A stretch of DNA of 64,000 bases from Flavobacteriales bacterium UBA1494. Its GTDB lineage: Bacteria; Bacteroidota; Bacteroidia; Flavobacteriales_E; Vicingaceae. The position numbers were made by a program, and so were the translations under genes. Shown one piece after another: positions 43,545-51,899 of the stretch (positions within the stretch are counted from its first letter, which is position 1; each line of letters starts with the position of its first letter). Location of the stretch: NCBI GenBank assembly GCA_905182175.1, contig CAJJAT010000023.1, positions 1-64,000 of the forward strand, given 5' to 3'. The notes below the pieces were generated by a model. It did not search any database. It worked only from the letters and a program-made list of their open reading frames with translations, and was not told the DNA's origin.

Positions 43545-44810
43545 TTACATTCTAAAGCGTTCTTTTATTGCTTGTTCTAATTCTTCTCTATAGTTTGGAT
43601 GAGCGATAGAGGTCAATAAATTCGCCCGTTCAACTAAATCTTTCCCAAACAAATTTACAGCACCATACTCCGTCACTACCCAATGCACATGCGCTCTTGT
43701 AGTAGTAACACTAGCACCTTGTTTTAAAAATGGAGCAATTTTACTCTCGCCAGTTCTAGTTGTTGAACTTAATGCAATGATTGGTTTCCCACCTTCAGAA
43801 AGTGCTGCTCCTCGCATAAAATCCATTTGTCCTCCCACTCCTGAATACTGATACGCCCCGATGCTATCAGCGCATACTTGTCCGGTTATATCAATTTCAA
43901 TAGCACTATTAATCGCAATTACTTTGGGGTTTTTCCGAATGTTTGCGGTATCGTTTGTAAAAGAAGCTTCCTTAAAAGCAATTCTCGGGTTGTCATCAAC
44001 AAATTCATACAACCGATTGGAGCCAATGGCAAAACAGCTTGTGATTTTCCCTGGAAGTACCTTTTTAAACTTGCCATTAATCACTCCATTTTCTACCAAT
44101 GGCAAAATTCCATCGGAGAACATTTCTGTGTGAATTCCTAAATCTTTATGATTTGTAAGTTGTGCTAAAACAGCGTCCGGCACTCCTCCAATTCCCATTT
44201 GAAGTGTTGAACCATCTTCTATTAACCCTGCAATGTGCGCCCCAATTTTAATTTCTTGTTGTGTTAATACCTTCGGTGTAGAATGAAACATAGGTTCTTT
44301 CGTTTCCACTGCCAAATCAATGTCATTTACATGAATCCATCCATCCCCATGAACCCTTGGAACATTTGAATTAAACTCTACAATGATTCTTTTGGCTGCC
44401 TTAATCGCCGCCATCGTTACATCTAATGAAACTCCTAAGGAACACCATCCGTGAACATCGGGCGGAGAAACTCTAAGGAGGGCAGTATCCACTTTTTTAT
44501 CGCCTTCTGACAAGACCTTTCCTACTTCACTTAAAAAAACAGGAATGTAGTTTGCATTTCTATTGGTATTGATTTGCTTTCGCACATTTCCCCCGACAAA
44601 ACAAGAATAAGTATGAAAATTACTAGCTGCGTCAGAAACGTAACCAGCAGTTCCTTCGGTATGTATATGAATTAGACTGATGTTATCTTCTTTGCAGTAC
44701 TTTGTCAGCGCACTAACCAAAACCGTAGGCGTCATTGCTGCACTGTGAATGAACACATTTGAATTGTTCTCAATACTTTCGATAGCTTCCTGAGCGGTGA
44801 TAATTTTCAT
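43545..44810 (-). CDS. Acetyl-CoA hydrolase/CoA-transferase family protein
   Basis: A 421-residue class-I-like CoA transferase. The ATG at 44810 gives MKIITAQEAIESIENNSNVF; a TTG at 44831 is in frame but coincides with a TAATATTG promoter-like box. Family blocks include LIHIHTEGTAGYVSDAA, RVSPPDVHGWCSLGVSLD, LQMGIGGVPDAVLAQL, the TEMFSDGILPLVENGVING segment (catalytic Glu region), and SGVGGQMDFMRGAALSEGGK. Enzymes of this family are acetyl-CoA hydrolases, succinyl-CoA:acetate or 4-hydroxybutyrate CoA-transferases; which one cannot be told. It lies 203 bases downstream of acs, so the pair may manage acetate and acetyl-CoA together. Confidence 0.88.
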   Translation of the reverse strand: MKIITAQEAIESIENNSNVFIHSAAMTPTVLVSALTKYCKEDNISLIHIHTEGTAGYVSDAASNFHTYSCFVGGNVRKQINTNRNANYIPVFLSEVGKVLSEGDKKVDTALLRVSPPDVHGWCSLGVSLDVTMAAIKAAKRIIVEFNSNVPRVHGDGWIHVNDIDLAVETKEPMFHSTPKVLTQQEIKIGAHIAGLIEDGSTLQMGIGGVPDAVLAQLTNHKDLGIHTEMFSDGILPLVENGVINGKFKKVLPGKITSCFAIGSNRLYEFVDDNPRIAFKEASFTNDTANIRKNPKVIAINSAIEIDITGQVCADSIGAYQYSGVGGQMDFMRGAALSEGGKPIIALSSTTRTGESKIAPFLKQGASVTTTRAHVHWVVTEYGAVNLFGKDLVERANLLTSIAHPNYREELEQAIKERFRM

Positions 44811-45013
44811 AGCGTTTACAACAGAACACAATATTAGCCTTCTAGTTTAGGTTTGCATATGACATAAATGACGTTTGAGGGTCGAATTTTAACTATTTCC
44901 CTTCCGGAGGTATTCAGTAAAAAAATATTAGGCTAGCACTTCCCTACCATAGAACTTTACTAAGCTAAAAAGGCCGCCTCAAATGAAGTGGCTAATGACT
45001 AAACAAATTCAAT

Positions 45014-46921
45014 TTATATCACATTGTCCATAATTTGTTGAACTACTTCAGGATTCAATAAAGTACTCGTATCTCCTAAATTACTCGTGTCTTTTTCTGC
45101 AATTTTTCTGAGAATTCTTCGCATTATTTTGCCACTTCTGGTCTTTGGTAAACCATTGGTAAATTGAATTTTATTCAACTTTGCAATGGGCCCTATTCTA
45201 TCGGTAATTAATTGATTGATCTCCTTTCTGAGGTTCTCATGATCTCTGCTTTCGCCTATTTCTTTTAGCGTAACGTAACCGTATAGAGCATTTCCTTTAA
45301 TGTCGTGCGGAAAACCAACAATGGCACTTTCTGCAACTGCAGGGTGCTCGTTAATTGCATCTTCAATTGGTGCTGTTCCCAAATTGTGACCGCTCACGAT
45401 AATTACATCGTCTACCCTTCCAGTAATTCGATAGTAACCTACTGCATCTCTGCGAGCACCGTCACCTGTAAAATACATGTTTTTAAAAGTACTAAAATAG
45501 GTTTCTCTGTATCTGTCATGATTCCCATAAATGGTTCTCGCCATTGCGGGCCACGGAAATTTAATCACCAAACGACCTTCCCTTTGGTTTTCAACTATTT
45601 CTTCACCTTGTTCGTCCATTAAAGCCGGTTGAACGCCAGGCAAAGGCAGTGTAGCAAAAGTTGGTATGGTAGGAGTTGAATATGGAATTGGGCTAATCAT
45701 TATTCCACCTGTCTCGGTTTGCCACCAGGTATCTACTATCGGGCTTTTTTGCTTTCCTACATGGTCGTTATACCAATGCCACGCCTCTTCGTTAATGGGC
45801 TCCCCTACTGTTCCCAATACTTTTAAACTGCTCAAATCGTGCTTATCAACATACTCTAATTTCTCTTTTGCTAAAGCTCGAATGGCTGTCGGCGCGGTAT
45901 AGAACTGAGTTACTTTGTGTTTTTCTACAATTTCCCAAAAGCGACCAAAATCAGGATAAGAAGGAACCCCTTCAAACATAACGGTTGTTGCTCCATTGGC
46001 TAGTGGACCGTACACAATGTAACTGTGTCCGGTAATCCAACCAATATCGGCCGTGCACCAATACACATCATTCTCACGGTATTGAAATACATTTTTAAAG
46101 GTAAAAGCAGTGTAAACCATGTAACCAGCCGTGGTATGAACCATGCCTTTTGGTTTCCCTGTTGAACCTGATGTGTACAATATAAACAGCGGATCTTCTG
46201 CATCTACTATTGTTGCTTCACATTCTGAAGAAGCACGATCTAACAAGGGTTGAATCCAAGTGTCCCGTCCTTCTTTCATAGTGACAGTTCCTCCAGTTCG
46301 TTTTACCACCAAACTTTTCTCAATGCCGGGACAAGTCACCAATGCCTCGTCAACAATTCCTTTTAAGTCTATGGTTTTGGTTCCGCGGTACGAACCGTCA
46401 GAACAAATGACCATTTTACAGTCGCAATCGTTAATTCTTGTAGCCAAAGCAGAAGCGCTAAATCCTGCAAAAACGACTGAATGCACTGCTCCAATTCTAG
46501 CGCAAGCCAACACAGAAACCGCCAGCTCAGGAATCATCGGCAAGTAAATGCATACCCGATCTCCTTTTTCAATGCCTTGTGATTTTAACACATTGGCAAA
46601 TCGACAAACTCTTTCATGTAATTCTTTATAAGAGATGCTCTGGGCCGCCTCTTTGGGGTTGTTGGGCTCAAATAAAATAGCAGTTTTATCTGCTCTGGTC
46701 GTCAAATGACGATCGATGCAATTTTCAGTAATGTTAAGCTTTGCTCCACTGTACCATTTAACCTCAGGTTTCGAAAAGTCCCACTCTAGCACCTTGTCCC
46801 ATTTCTTTCTCCATAAGAAATGCTCCTCTGCAATCTCTTCCCAAAAAATTTCAGGGTTACGCACAGACTTGCGGTACACTTGCCAATATTCTTCTAAATT
46901 TTTTATGTGGTAATTGCTCAT
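45014..46921 (-). CDS. acs: Acetyl-CoA synthetase
   Basis: A 635-residue AMP-forming enzyme that activates acetate to acetyl-CoA. It has the N-terminal EEIAEEHFLWRKKWDKVLEW, the phosphate loop LFILYTSGSTGKPKGMVHT, the acetate pocket WWQTETGGIMISP with the Trp that limits acyl length, YFTGDGARRDAVGYYRITGR, and the acetylatable C-terminal Lys motif LPKTRSGKIMRRILRKI. Length matches the family (about 630-650). It is apparently transcribed alone; the upstream region to 47118 has no clear -7 box, only AGCATTTG near 46942. Confidence 0.95.
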   Translation of the reverse strand: MSNYHIKNLEEYWQVYRKSVRNPEIFWEEIAEEHFLWRKKWDKVLEWDFSKPEVKWYSGAKLNITENCIDRHLTTRADKTAILFEPNNPKEAAQSISYKELHERVCRFANVLKSQGIEKGDRVCIYLPMIPELAVSVLACARIGAVHSVVFAGFSASALATRINDCDCKMVICSDGSYRGTKTIDLKGIVDEALVTCPGIEKSLVVKRTGGTVTMKEGRDTWIQPLLDRASSECEATIVDAEDPLFILYTSGSTGKPKGMVHTTAGYMVYTAFTFKNVFQYRENDVYWCTADIGWITGHSYIVYGPLANGATTVMFEGVPSYPDFGRFWEIVEKHKVTQFYTAPTAIRALAKEKLEYVDKHDLSSLKVLGTVGEPINEEAWHWYNDHVGKQKSPIVDTWWQTETGGIMISPIPYSTPTIPTFATLPLPGVQPALMDEQGEEIVENQREGRLVIKFPWPAMARTIYGNHDRYRETYFSTFKNMYFTGDGARRDAVGYYRITGRVDDVIIVSGHNLGTAPIEDAINEHPAVAESAIVGFPHDIKGNALYGYVTLKEIGESRDHENLRKEINQLITDRIGPIAKLNKIQFTNGLPKTRSGKIMRRILRKIAEKDTSNLGDTSTLLNPEVVQQIMDNVI

Positions 46922-47117
46922 GGTGATTTAGTTTTTTTGTTTTGCAAATGCTTTTCGAGCATCAAAATCCAACTTTCTAAAATTAACTAATTCGGTTTGC
47001 AAATTGAGCAAAGGCAGTAGCTTTCATTTTCTGATTATAGAAGGTGGTTAAACCAAGTAATTAGTTCCTCTTTAAGTTTCCATGAAAAAACAGCATAAAA
47101 AAAATATGGATATACTA

Positions 47118-47261
47118 ATTTATGCCTCATCTATATTTTCCTGATAACAATCAGCCTATTTAAAGATTTTAACATCCTGACTATTAGATTTCCAATAAAT
47201 TTTAGCATCATTTATTTTTATATGGTAGGGCGTATTAGATAGCCATACGAAGATCTATAGT
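47118..47261 (+). repeat. Flanking direct repeat, left copy
   Basis: About 144 bp beginning ATTTATGCCTCA and ending near TTAGATAGCCATACG. A diverged copy in the same orientation lies at 48058-48205, on the other side of the three tandem units. Confidence 0.65.
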
Positions 47262-47269
47262 AATTAAGA

Positions 47270-47528
47270 TAGAATACTTTTCTTGAATACCAATTCTAAT
47301 GTGTTAGTTCCCTGAGTCAAAAGCTTTATTTCTTTGCACTTTTATTAGATTGTCAGACTGAGCGCTCCGATTCATTCGAGTGTATCGAAGTCAAGACAAT
47401 CTTGGGTACAAATGATTAAATCAACTTACAACAAGATGCAATCGTAAAGCAGCGATGCTCATAATTTACCACACTTCGATACAAATTTTCTGATGAAAAT
47501 TCACTCAGCATGACAAATTATTGAATGA
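47270..47528 (+). repeat. Tandem repeat unit 1 (259 bp)
   Basis: First of three head-to-tail units, each starting TAGAATACTTTTCTTGAATA. It contains diverged inverted arms (TTGTCAGACTGAG near the middle, and TGACAA preceded by ACTCAGCA near the end) and the small hairpin AATTTTC-tgat-GAAAATT. No reading frame is conserved between units. Confidence 0.85.
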
Positions 47529-47787
47529 TAGAATACTTTTCTTGAATACCAGTTCTAAGGTATTAGTTCCCTAAGTCAAAAGTTTTATTTCTTTGCACTT
47601 TTATTAGATTGTAAGACTAAGTACTCCAATTCATAGGAGTGTATCGTAGTCAAGACAATCTTTGGTACAAATTATTAAATCAACTTGCCACACGAGGCAA
47701 TCGTAAAGCATCGGTGTTCCTAATTCGCTAGACTTCTATACAAATTTTCTAATGAAAATTCACTTATCGTGACAAATTATTTAATGT
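47529..47787 (+). repeat. Tandem repeat unit 2 (259 bp)
   Basis: Second unit, exactly 259 bp after the first and clearly more diverged in its middle (ACTCCAATTCATAGGAGT). Paired bases in the small hairpins tend to be kept. Confidence 0.85.
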
Positions 47788-48046
47788 TAGAATACTTTTC
47801 TTGAATACCAATTCTAATGTGTTAGTTCCCTAGGTCAAAAGCTTTATTTCTTTGCACTTTTATTAGATTGTCAGACTGAGTGCTCCAATTCATTGGAGTG
47901 TATCTAAGTCAAGGCTATCTTTGGTACAAATCATTAAATCAAATTCCCACACGAGGCAATCGTAAAGCAGCGATGCTCCTAATTCGCCACACTTCGACAC
48001 AAATTTTCTGGTAAAAATTCACTCAGCGTGACAAATTATTTGACAC
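47788..48046 (+). repeat. Tandem repeat unit 3 (259 bp)
   Basis: Third unit, again at exactly 259 bp spacing. It contains CTCCAA-ttca-TTGGAG and ends CGTGACAAATTATTTGACAC. Confidence 0.85.
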
Positions 48047-48057
48047 GAATATCTGCA

Positions 48058-48205
48058 TTTATGCCTCAGGTATAGATTCCTTTGAACAAGCGGGCTAAAT
48101 AAAGGTTTTATTTTCTTAACATATTGATTATTAGATTCTGGTATTTTTTAGCACGGCTCGTTTTTATATTGCAGGGCTTATTAGATAGCCATATGGATAT
48201 CCATC
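48058..48205 (+). repeat. Flanking direct repeat, right copy
   Basis: Starts ATTTATGCCTCAGG and ends TTAGATAGCCATATGG, parallel to 47118-47261. It ends about 65 bp before tRNA-Arg. Confidence 0.65.
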
Positions 48206-48249
48206 AAAAATAAACTGTTTTTTTTAAGTCTATATTGGTTCAAAATTTC

Positions 48250-48257
48250 TACTTTTG
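48250..48257 (+). promoter_or_regulatory. -7 element TACTTTTG of tRNA-Arg
   Basis: Perfect TAnnTTTG, 13 nt before the first base of the tRNA. Confidence 0.7.
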
Positions 48258-48270
48258 CCCTCATCAAAAC

Positions 48271-48344
48271 GGCCTCGTAGCATAATTGGATACTGCACCT
48301 CGTTACGGCCGAGGAGATTTGGGGTTCGAATCCCTACGAGGTCA
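48271..48344 (+). tRNA. tRNA-Arg (ACG)
   Basis: A 74-nt cloverleaf. The acceptor stem GGCCTCG pairs with CGAGGTC (one G-U pair), the anticodon stem is CCTCG/CGAGG with loop TTACGGC and anticodon ACG, and the T arm has GGTTCGAATCC. The discriminator base is A and no CCA is encoded. The promoter at 48250-48257 and the terminator at 48356-48385 bracket it. ACG is normally edited to ICG by TadA and reads CGU, CGC and CGA. Confidence 0.95.
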
Positions 48345-48355
48345 CTAGATAATAG

Positions 48356-48389
48356 AATCCCATTTCGTTTATGCGAAATGGGATTTTTT
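48356..48389 (+). terminator. Intrinsic terminator of tRNA-Arg
   Basis: AATCCCATTTCG pairs with CGAAATGGGATT (12 bp, loop of 6) and is followed by a run of T. Confidence 0.92.
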
Positions 48390-48465
48390 GTTTGACGAAG
48401 TTTTTTATCTTGCAACAATTAGCAGACGTTGCAAAACGCAATGAAACAGGGATAAAAGAGACACC

Positions 48466-49047
48466 ATGAACAATACAATCGGTTGGAAAATAAGTTACAA
48501 CGCAAAATTCACCTTAACGTTTTGCTTCATTTCAACTTTTTTTTTAATTGCGGATCGACTGACAGGTGGCGGTTGGAATAATGCTCTGGCGTTGTTACCA
48601 GAATTAGGTTGGTCAAGTTTTTACAGAATGTTAAGTTACATTTTTTGTCATGCCAATTTTCAACATTTTACAGGAAACATGCTCTATTTATTGCTCTTAG
48701 GTCCTATTCTCGAAGAAAAATATGGCACAAAAGTGCTTGCGCTAATGACCCTAATTACCGCAATACTGACTGGATTAATTAATGCTCTTTTTTTTAACGA
48801 AGCCATTATTGGAGCTAGCGGAATTGTATTTATGTTCATCGTGCTCTCTTCAATTGTTAACGTAAAAGAGCGAGAAATCCCAATTACTTTTTTACTCGTT
48901 GTCATCATTTATATTGGTGGAGAAGTAATGAATGGTTTTAAAGAGGACAACATTTCTCAGTTTGGTCACATTATAGGCGGTTTTTGCGGTGGATTCTTGG
49001 GGTATTTATTCAATAAAGCAACTGTAAACAAATCCCAAATAAGTTAG
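48466..49047 (+). CDS. Rhomboid-family intramembrane serine protease
   Basis: A 193-residue protein with six membrane helices. Signature parts are CHANFQHFTGNMLYL (the N-terminal HxxxN region), the nucleophile in IIGASGIVFMF (Ser118 of GASG), and the catalytic His in SQFGHIIGGFCGG (His168). Helix 1 and the L1 loop (DRLTGGGWNNALAL) are also normal. Rhomboids cut membrane-anchored substrates; the substrate is unknown. The gene is monocistronic between the tRNA terminator and the hairpin at 49151-49182. A TATCTTGC word at 48406-48413 is a poor -7 candidate. Confidence 0.92.
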   Translation: MNNTIGWKISYNAKFTLTFCFISTFFLIADRLTGGGWNNALALLPELGWSSFYRMLSYIFCHANFQHFTGNMLYLLLLGPILEEKYGTKVLALMTLITAILTGLINALFFNEAIIGASGIVFMFIVLSSIVNVKEREIPITFLLVVIIYIGGEVMNGFKEDNISQFGHIIGGFCGGFLGYLFNKATVNKSQIS

Positions 49048-49150
49048 TGGCCAATATAAATTAATCTAATCTATTTATTTTCAGTTTTTTAAATATAGAA
49101 TATATCCATACGTCCTCGAGAAAAACACAGGAGTACCACTCATGTAAAAT

Positions 49151-49182
49151 AATTTAGCAAATTGGGAATATATTGCTAAATT
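49151..49182. terminator. Hairpin between rhomboid gene and polyamine operon
   Basis: AATTTAGCAA pairs with TTGCTAAATT (10-bp perfect stem, 12-nt loop), followed by TGTTCG. A possible terminator for the rhomboid gene or a leader element for the next operon. A TACTTTTA box (one mismatch to the -7 consensus) at 49218-49225 lies downstream. Confidence 0.5.
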
Positions 49183-49265
49183 TGTTCGCAGATCACTGTG
49201 TACGAAAAACAGACGCTTACTTTTAAAGCAAGTAAATCGTTTTAATACTAGCATAAAATTTAAAC

Positions 49266-49430
49266 ATGAATATTAGAAAACTCAAACCTATACTGTTCGT
49301 TATCTTATTGGTTGCTTTAATTTATGGCTTCCTGAATTTAATGGCTCACATATTCATCCCTCTTGTCCTTATTTTTGCGGCAATATTTATTTGGCGAAAA
49401 TACATTAGACCAAGAAGGATACATGACTGA
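49266..49430 (+). CDS. 54-residue membrane protein leading the polyamine operon
   Basis: A short frame: MNIRKLKPILFVILLVALIY, then FLNLMAHIFIPLVLIFAAIF and a basic tail WRKYIRPRRIHD. It predicts two membrane helices with a positive C-terminus. Its stop TGA (49428-49430) overlaps the speD ATG at 49423 by 8 nt, a typical sign of translational coupling. It is not a known family to me. Because the coupling and hydrophobic pattern are clear, I consider it a real gene. Confidence 0.6.
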   Translation: MNIRKLKPILFVILLVALIYGFLNLMAHIFIPLVLIFAAIFIWRKYIRPRRIHD

Positions 49431-49797
49431 ATTAGGATTACATATTTTGATGGAATTTAAAGATTGTTCCCCTGCAGAACTGAACAATTTAAAATTACTA
49501 GAATCAGAAATGAATCATGCCGCTACCATCGCAGGTGCAACTATCATTAAATCGGTATTTCACCAATTTTCTCCACAAGGAGTAACAGGGGTTGTGGTAG
49601 TAGCAGAAAGTCATTTAGCGATGCACACTTGGCCAGAACACAACTTTGCTGCTGTAGACTTTTTTACGTGTAACCACTCCATGGATTACCTAAAAGCTTA
49701 CGCCCATTTAGCCAAAATACTATCCTCGAAAACACACAGCTACGTAACTGTAAGAAGAGGATTAATTGATAAAGAAATTCCGGTTCATGAAGTATAA
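49423..49797 (+). CDS. speD: S-adenosylmethionine decarboxylase proenzyme
   Basis: A 124-residue prokaryotic-type AdoMetDC that makes the aminopropyl donor for spermidine. The start ATG 49423 gives MTELGLHILMEFKDCSPAEL. The self-cleavage site is AESHLAMHTWPE: Ser63 becomes the pyruvoyl group, with His68 and Cys83 (DFFTCN) as the processing and catalytic residues. It is the right length for the bacterial class 1B enzyme. It overlaps the genes on both sides, so its level is tied to the membrane partners in the operon. Confidence 0.95.
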   Translation: MTELGLHILMEFKDCSPAELNNLKLLESEMNHAATIAGATIIKSVFHQFSPQGVTGVVVVAESHLAMHTWPEHNFAAVDFFTCNHSMDYLKAYAHLAKILSSKTHSYVTVRRGLIDKEIPVHEV

Positions 49798-50617
49798 AAA
49801 GCTAAAACGAAGAGCTTACGAAATCCTTGAAAAAGGAGAAGAGAATGACAGCTGGAGCAGGCGGTTCGATCTCTTCATTATTTCACTTATTTTTTTAAAC
49901 ATCTTTGCCGTAATTGTTGAATCAGTTGATTGGATTGCGATAGCTTATACCAAAGAGTTCTACTACTTAGAAACATTCTCAATTATTGTATTCACGATTG
50001 AATTTATAGGAAGACTGTGGTCCATTACGGCCAACAAAGAACATGCTTCTCCCGCCTTAGGCCGACTAAAATACCTGTTTTCTTTTTATGGAATAGTAGA
50101 TTTAGTTGCCCTGTTACCTGCTTACATCCCTTTATTCTTTGGAGCAGATTTGAGGGTTGTTAGAGGAATTCGAATTTTAAGACTTTTCAGAATTTTAAAA
50201 TTATCGCGCTACAACAAAGCATTCATGCACATTAAAAGAGTAGTCGAAACCACAAAAGAGGAATTATTGATTTCATTAATAGCTGTGCTCACACTTTTGG
50301 TAATTGCTTCAAGCCTGATGTACTTTACGGAGCACGATGTTCAACCCGATGTTTTTCCAAACATTCCTGCTACCATGTGGTGGGGAGTAGCCACATTAAC
50401 AACCGTTGGTTATGGAGATGTTTATCCCATCACCGCAGCAGGGAAAATTATGGCTGGAGTAATGGCTATCTTAGGAATTGGAATTTTTGCATTGCCAGCA
50501 GGAATTTTAGCGAATGGTTTCAACAATACAATTGAAGATTCAGTAGAGGAAAAAAAAGGGAAGAATAAAAAGAAAACACCGCAATGTGACCATTGTGGAA
50601 AAGAGGTAAAAACGTAA
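49787..50617 (+). CDS. Voltage-gated-type potassium channel
   Basis: A 276-residue six-helix channel. ATG 49787 overlaps the speD stop by 11 nt. An S4-like helix has regularly spaced Arg (RVVRGIRILRLFRILKLSRY) and the pore filter is LTTVGYGDVYP (TVGYGD, potassium-selective). The C-terminus is a short basic tail with PQCDHCGKEVKT, a CxxC pair that may bind zinc. Channels of this type are a recurring partner in bacterial spermidine-synthase/DUF350 operons, from general knowledge. Polyamines block potassium channels, so an intracellular polyamine level could gate it; that is inference. Confidence 0.9.
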   Translation: MKYKKLKRRAYEILEKGEENDSWSRRFDLFIISLIFLNIFAVIVESVDWIAIAYTKEFYYLETFSIIVFTIEFIGRLWSITANKEHASPALGRLKYLFSFYGIVDLVALLPAYIPLFFGADLRVVRGIRILRLFRILKLSRYNKAFMHIKRVVETTKEELLISLIAVLTLLVIASSLMYFTEHDVQPDVFPNIPATMWWGVATLTTVGYGDVYPITAAGKIMAGVMAILGIGIFALPAGILANGFNNTIEDSVEEKKGKNKKKTPQCDHCGKEVKT

Positions 50618-50628
50618 AACAAGGAAAT

Positions 50629-51162
50629 ATGGGATTATTTGATTTTTTTAAAAAAGATAAAAAAGAAGAACCTAAAGTTGATTTTACAGTCAACGAGATG
50701 AAGAAAGGTTTCATTGTAGACTATTCAATGAAAAGTTGGGAAGTGAAAAAAGTTTCGAATTACAATTGGGGGAATAACTACTACAGCAAAGAATATATTC
50801 TGGATGCCGGAGATGAAAAGATGTTCTTGAATGTTGAAGATGACGATGGATTAGTTTGCTCGATATGGTCTTCAATTGACCTTTTCGATATTGACCAAAA
50901 CTTAGCTATTGAAATTAGAACGAACGATGAAGCTCCAAATAAATTACTCTATGCAAATAAAACGTACGTTCGTAAAGAATCTAGCCAAGCAGTTTGCGTA
51001 GAAGAAGGGGTCGAGGGAGAAAGTAAATTAGTAAATTGGACGTATCAGCATTCCGAAAGCAAAGAATGCATTTCCATTAACCGTTGGGGAGAGGAAGAAT
51101 TTGATGCATCTGTTGGCACGTACATTAAAGCGAGAGAATTCTCAAACATATTACCGCGATGA
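50629..51162 (+). CDS. DUF4178-family protein
   Basis: A 177-residue soluble protein from ATG 50629, with a basic-hydrophobic start MGLFDFFKKDKKEE that could touch the membrane. The DUF4178 domain shows SWEVKKVSNYNWGNNYYSKE, YILDAGDEKMFLNVEDDD and, near the end, CISINRWGEEEFDASVGTYI. It is small, beta-rich and of unknown function; DUF4178 genes commonly sit next to spermidine synthases and DUF350 genes. It overlaps the following lipoprotein by 4 nt. Confidence 0.82.
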   Translation: MGLFDFFKKDKKEEPKVDFTVNEMKKGFIVDYSMKSWEVKKVSNYNWGNNYYSKEYILDAGDEKMFLNVEDDDGLVCSIWSSIDLFDIDQNLAIEIRTNDEAPNKLLYANKTYVRKESSQAVCVEEGVEGESKLVNWTYQHSESKECISINRWGEEEFDASVGTYIKAREFSNILPR

Positions 51163-51872
51163 TAAAACAACTTACAATAAAAACAATAGGACTTACTTTC
51201 TTTAGTGGCGCCCTGCTCTTATTGCTTGCTTCCTGCGGAAGCAGAGAATTTAAAAAATCTCCTTTAGATCGTTTCATTGTTGAATTTAAAAATGAACTAG
51301 CTTATTCTGTCGTCTTATCTGACATGGATGTAGAGGGCACATTTTTCAAAACATACAAGCACAAGTATCAAATTATTCGGGAAAAAGAGGGTCTTCCTTT
51401 TGATACAGAATCTGAGTGGACAGAAGTTGACAAAGATTTTTTCGGAAGGAACGAAGAAAATTTAGGCATGACAATCCTAGAAAAAAATAAAGACGGAAAA
51501 ATATCTAAAACTGCCGCTCCTCCCGGCTACCAGTATGTAGGAAATAAGCAATATGGTGAATGGAGAACAAACAACGGCACTAGCTTTTGGGCTTTTTACG
51601 GACAATACATGTTTATGTCTCATTTGTTTGGCATGAATAGACGCCCAATCTATCGGAGTCATTATAATTCTTACACCACAGGAGGATATTATGGAAGCCG
51701 AGGATATTATGGCCCTAAGGTTGGAAAGTCCAACATGTATGGAACGAGTTCTGCCCAAACAAAAAAATCTAACCCCGGCTTCTTTCAACGAAGAGCAACA
51801 AGGTCGGGTTGGTCTTCTTCTTCTAGAAACAGTTCGGGAGGAAGGTCAAGAGGTTCAGGTTTCGGCAAATAA
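51159..51872 (+). CDS. Lipoprotein with low-complexity Gly/Ser/Tyr tail
   Basis: A 237-residue lipoprotein (MIKQLTIKTIGLTFFSGALL, lipobox LLASC). A folded part up to about residue 125 (LDRFIVEFKNELAYSVVLSD, DTESEWTEVDKDFFG) precedes a tail rich in Tyr, Gly, Ser and Arg (GGYYGSRGYYGPKV, RSGWSSSSRNSSGGRSRG). The tail may be flexible or mediate association. In E. coli the related yjf locus also has a small secreted protein beside the DUF350 gene, but homology is not claimed. It overlaps the DUF4178 stop by 4 nt (ATGA). Confidence 0.72.
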   Translation: MIKQLTIKTIGLTFFSGALLLLLASCGSREFKKSPLDRFIVEFKNELAYSVVLSDMDVEGTFFKTYKHKYQIIREKEGLPFDTESEWTEVDKDFFGRNEENLGMTILEKNKDGKISKTAAPPGYQYVGNKQYGEWRTNNGTSFWAFYGQYMFMSHLFGMNRRPIYRSHYNSYTTGGYYGSRGYYGPKVGKSNMYGTSSAQTKKSNPGFFQRRATRSGWSSSSRNSSGGRSRGSGFGK

Positions 51873-51899
51873 AGGACATAACGATAAAAATAGAATAAA

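Noticed and set aside
43861-44141. Plus-strand frames inside the CoA-transferase gene
   Set aside because: Overlapping shadows of a well-conserved minus-strand enzyme.
47270-48046. CRISPR array
   Set aside because: The units are 259 bp, tandem and without spacers, and no cas genes are near.
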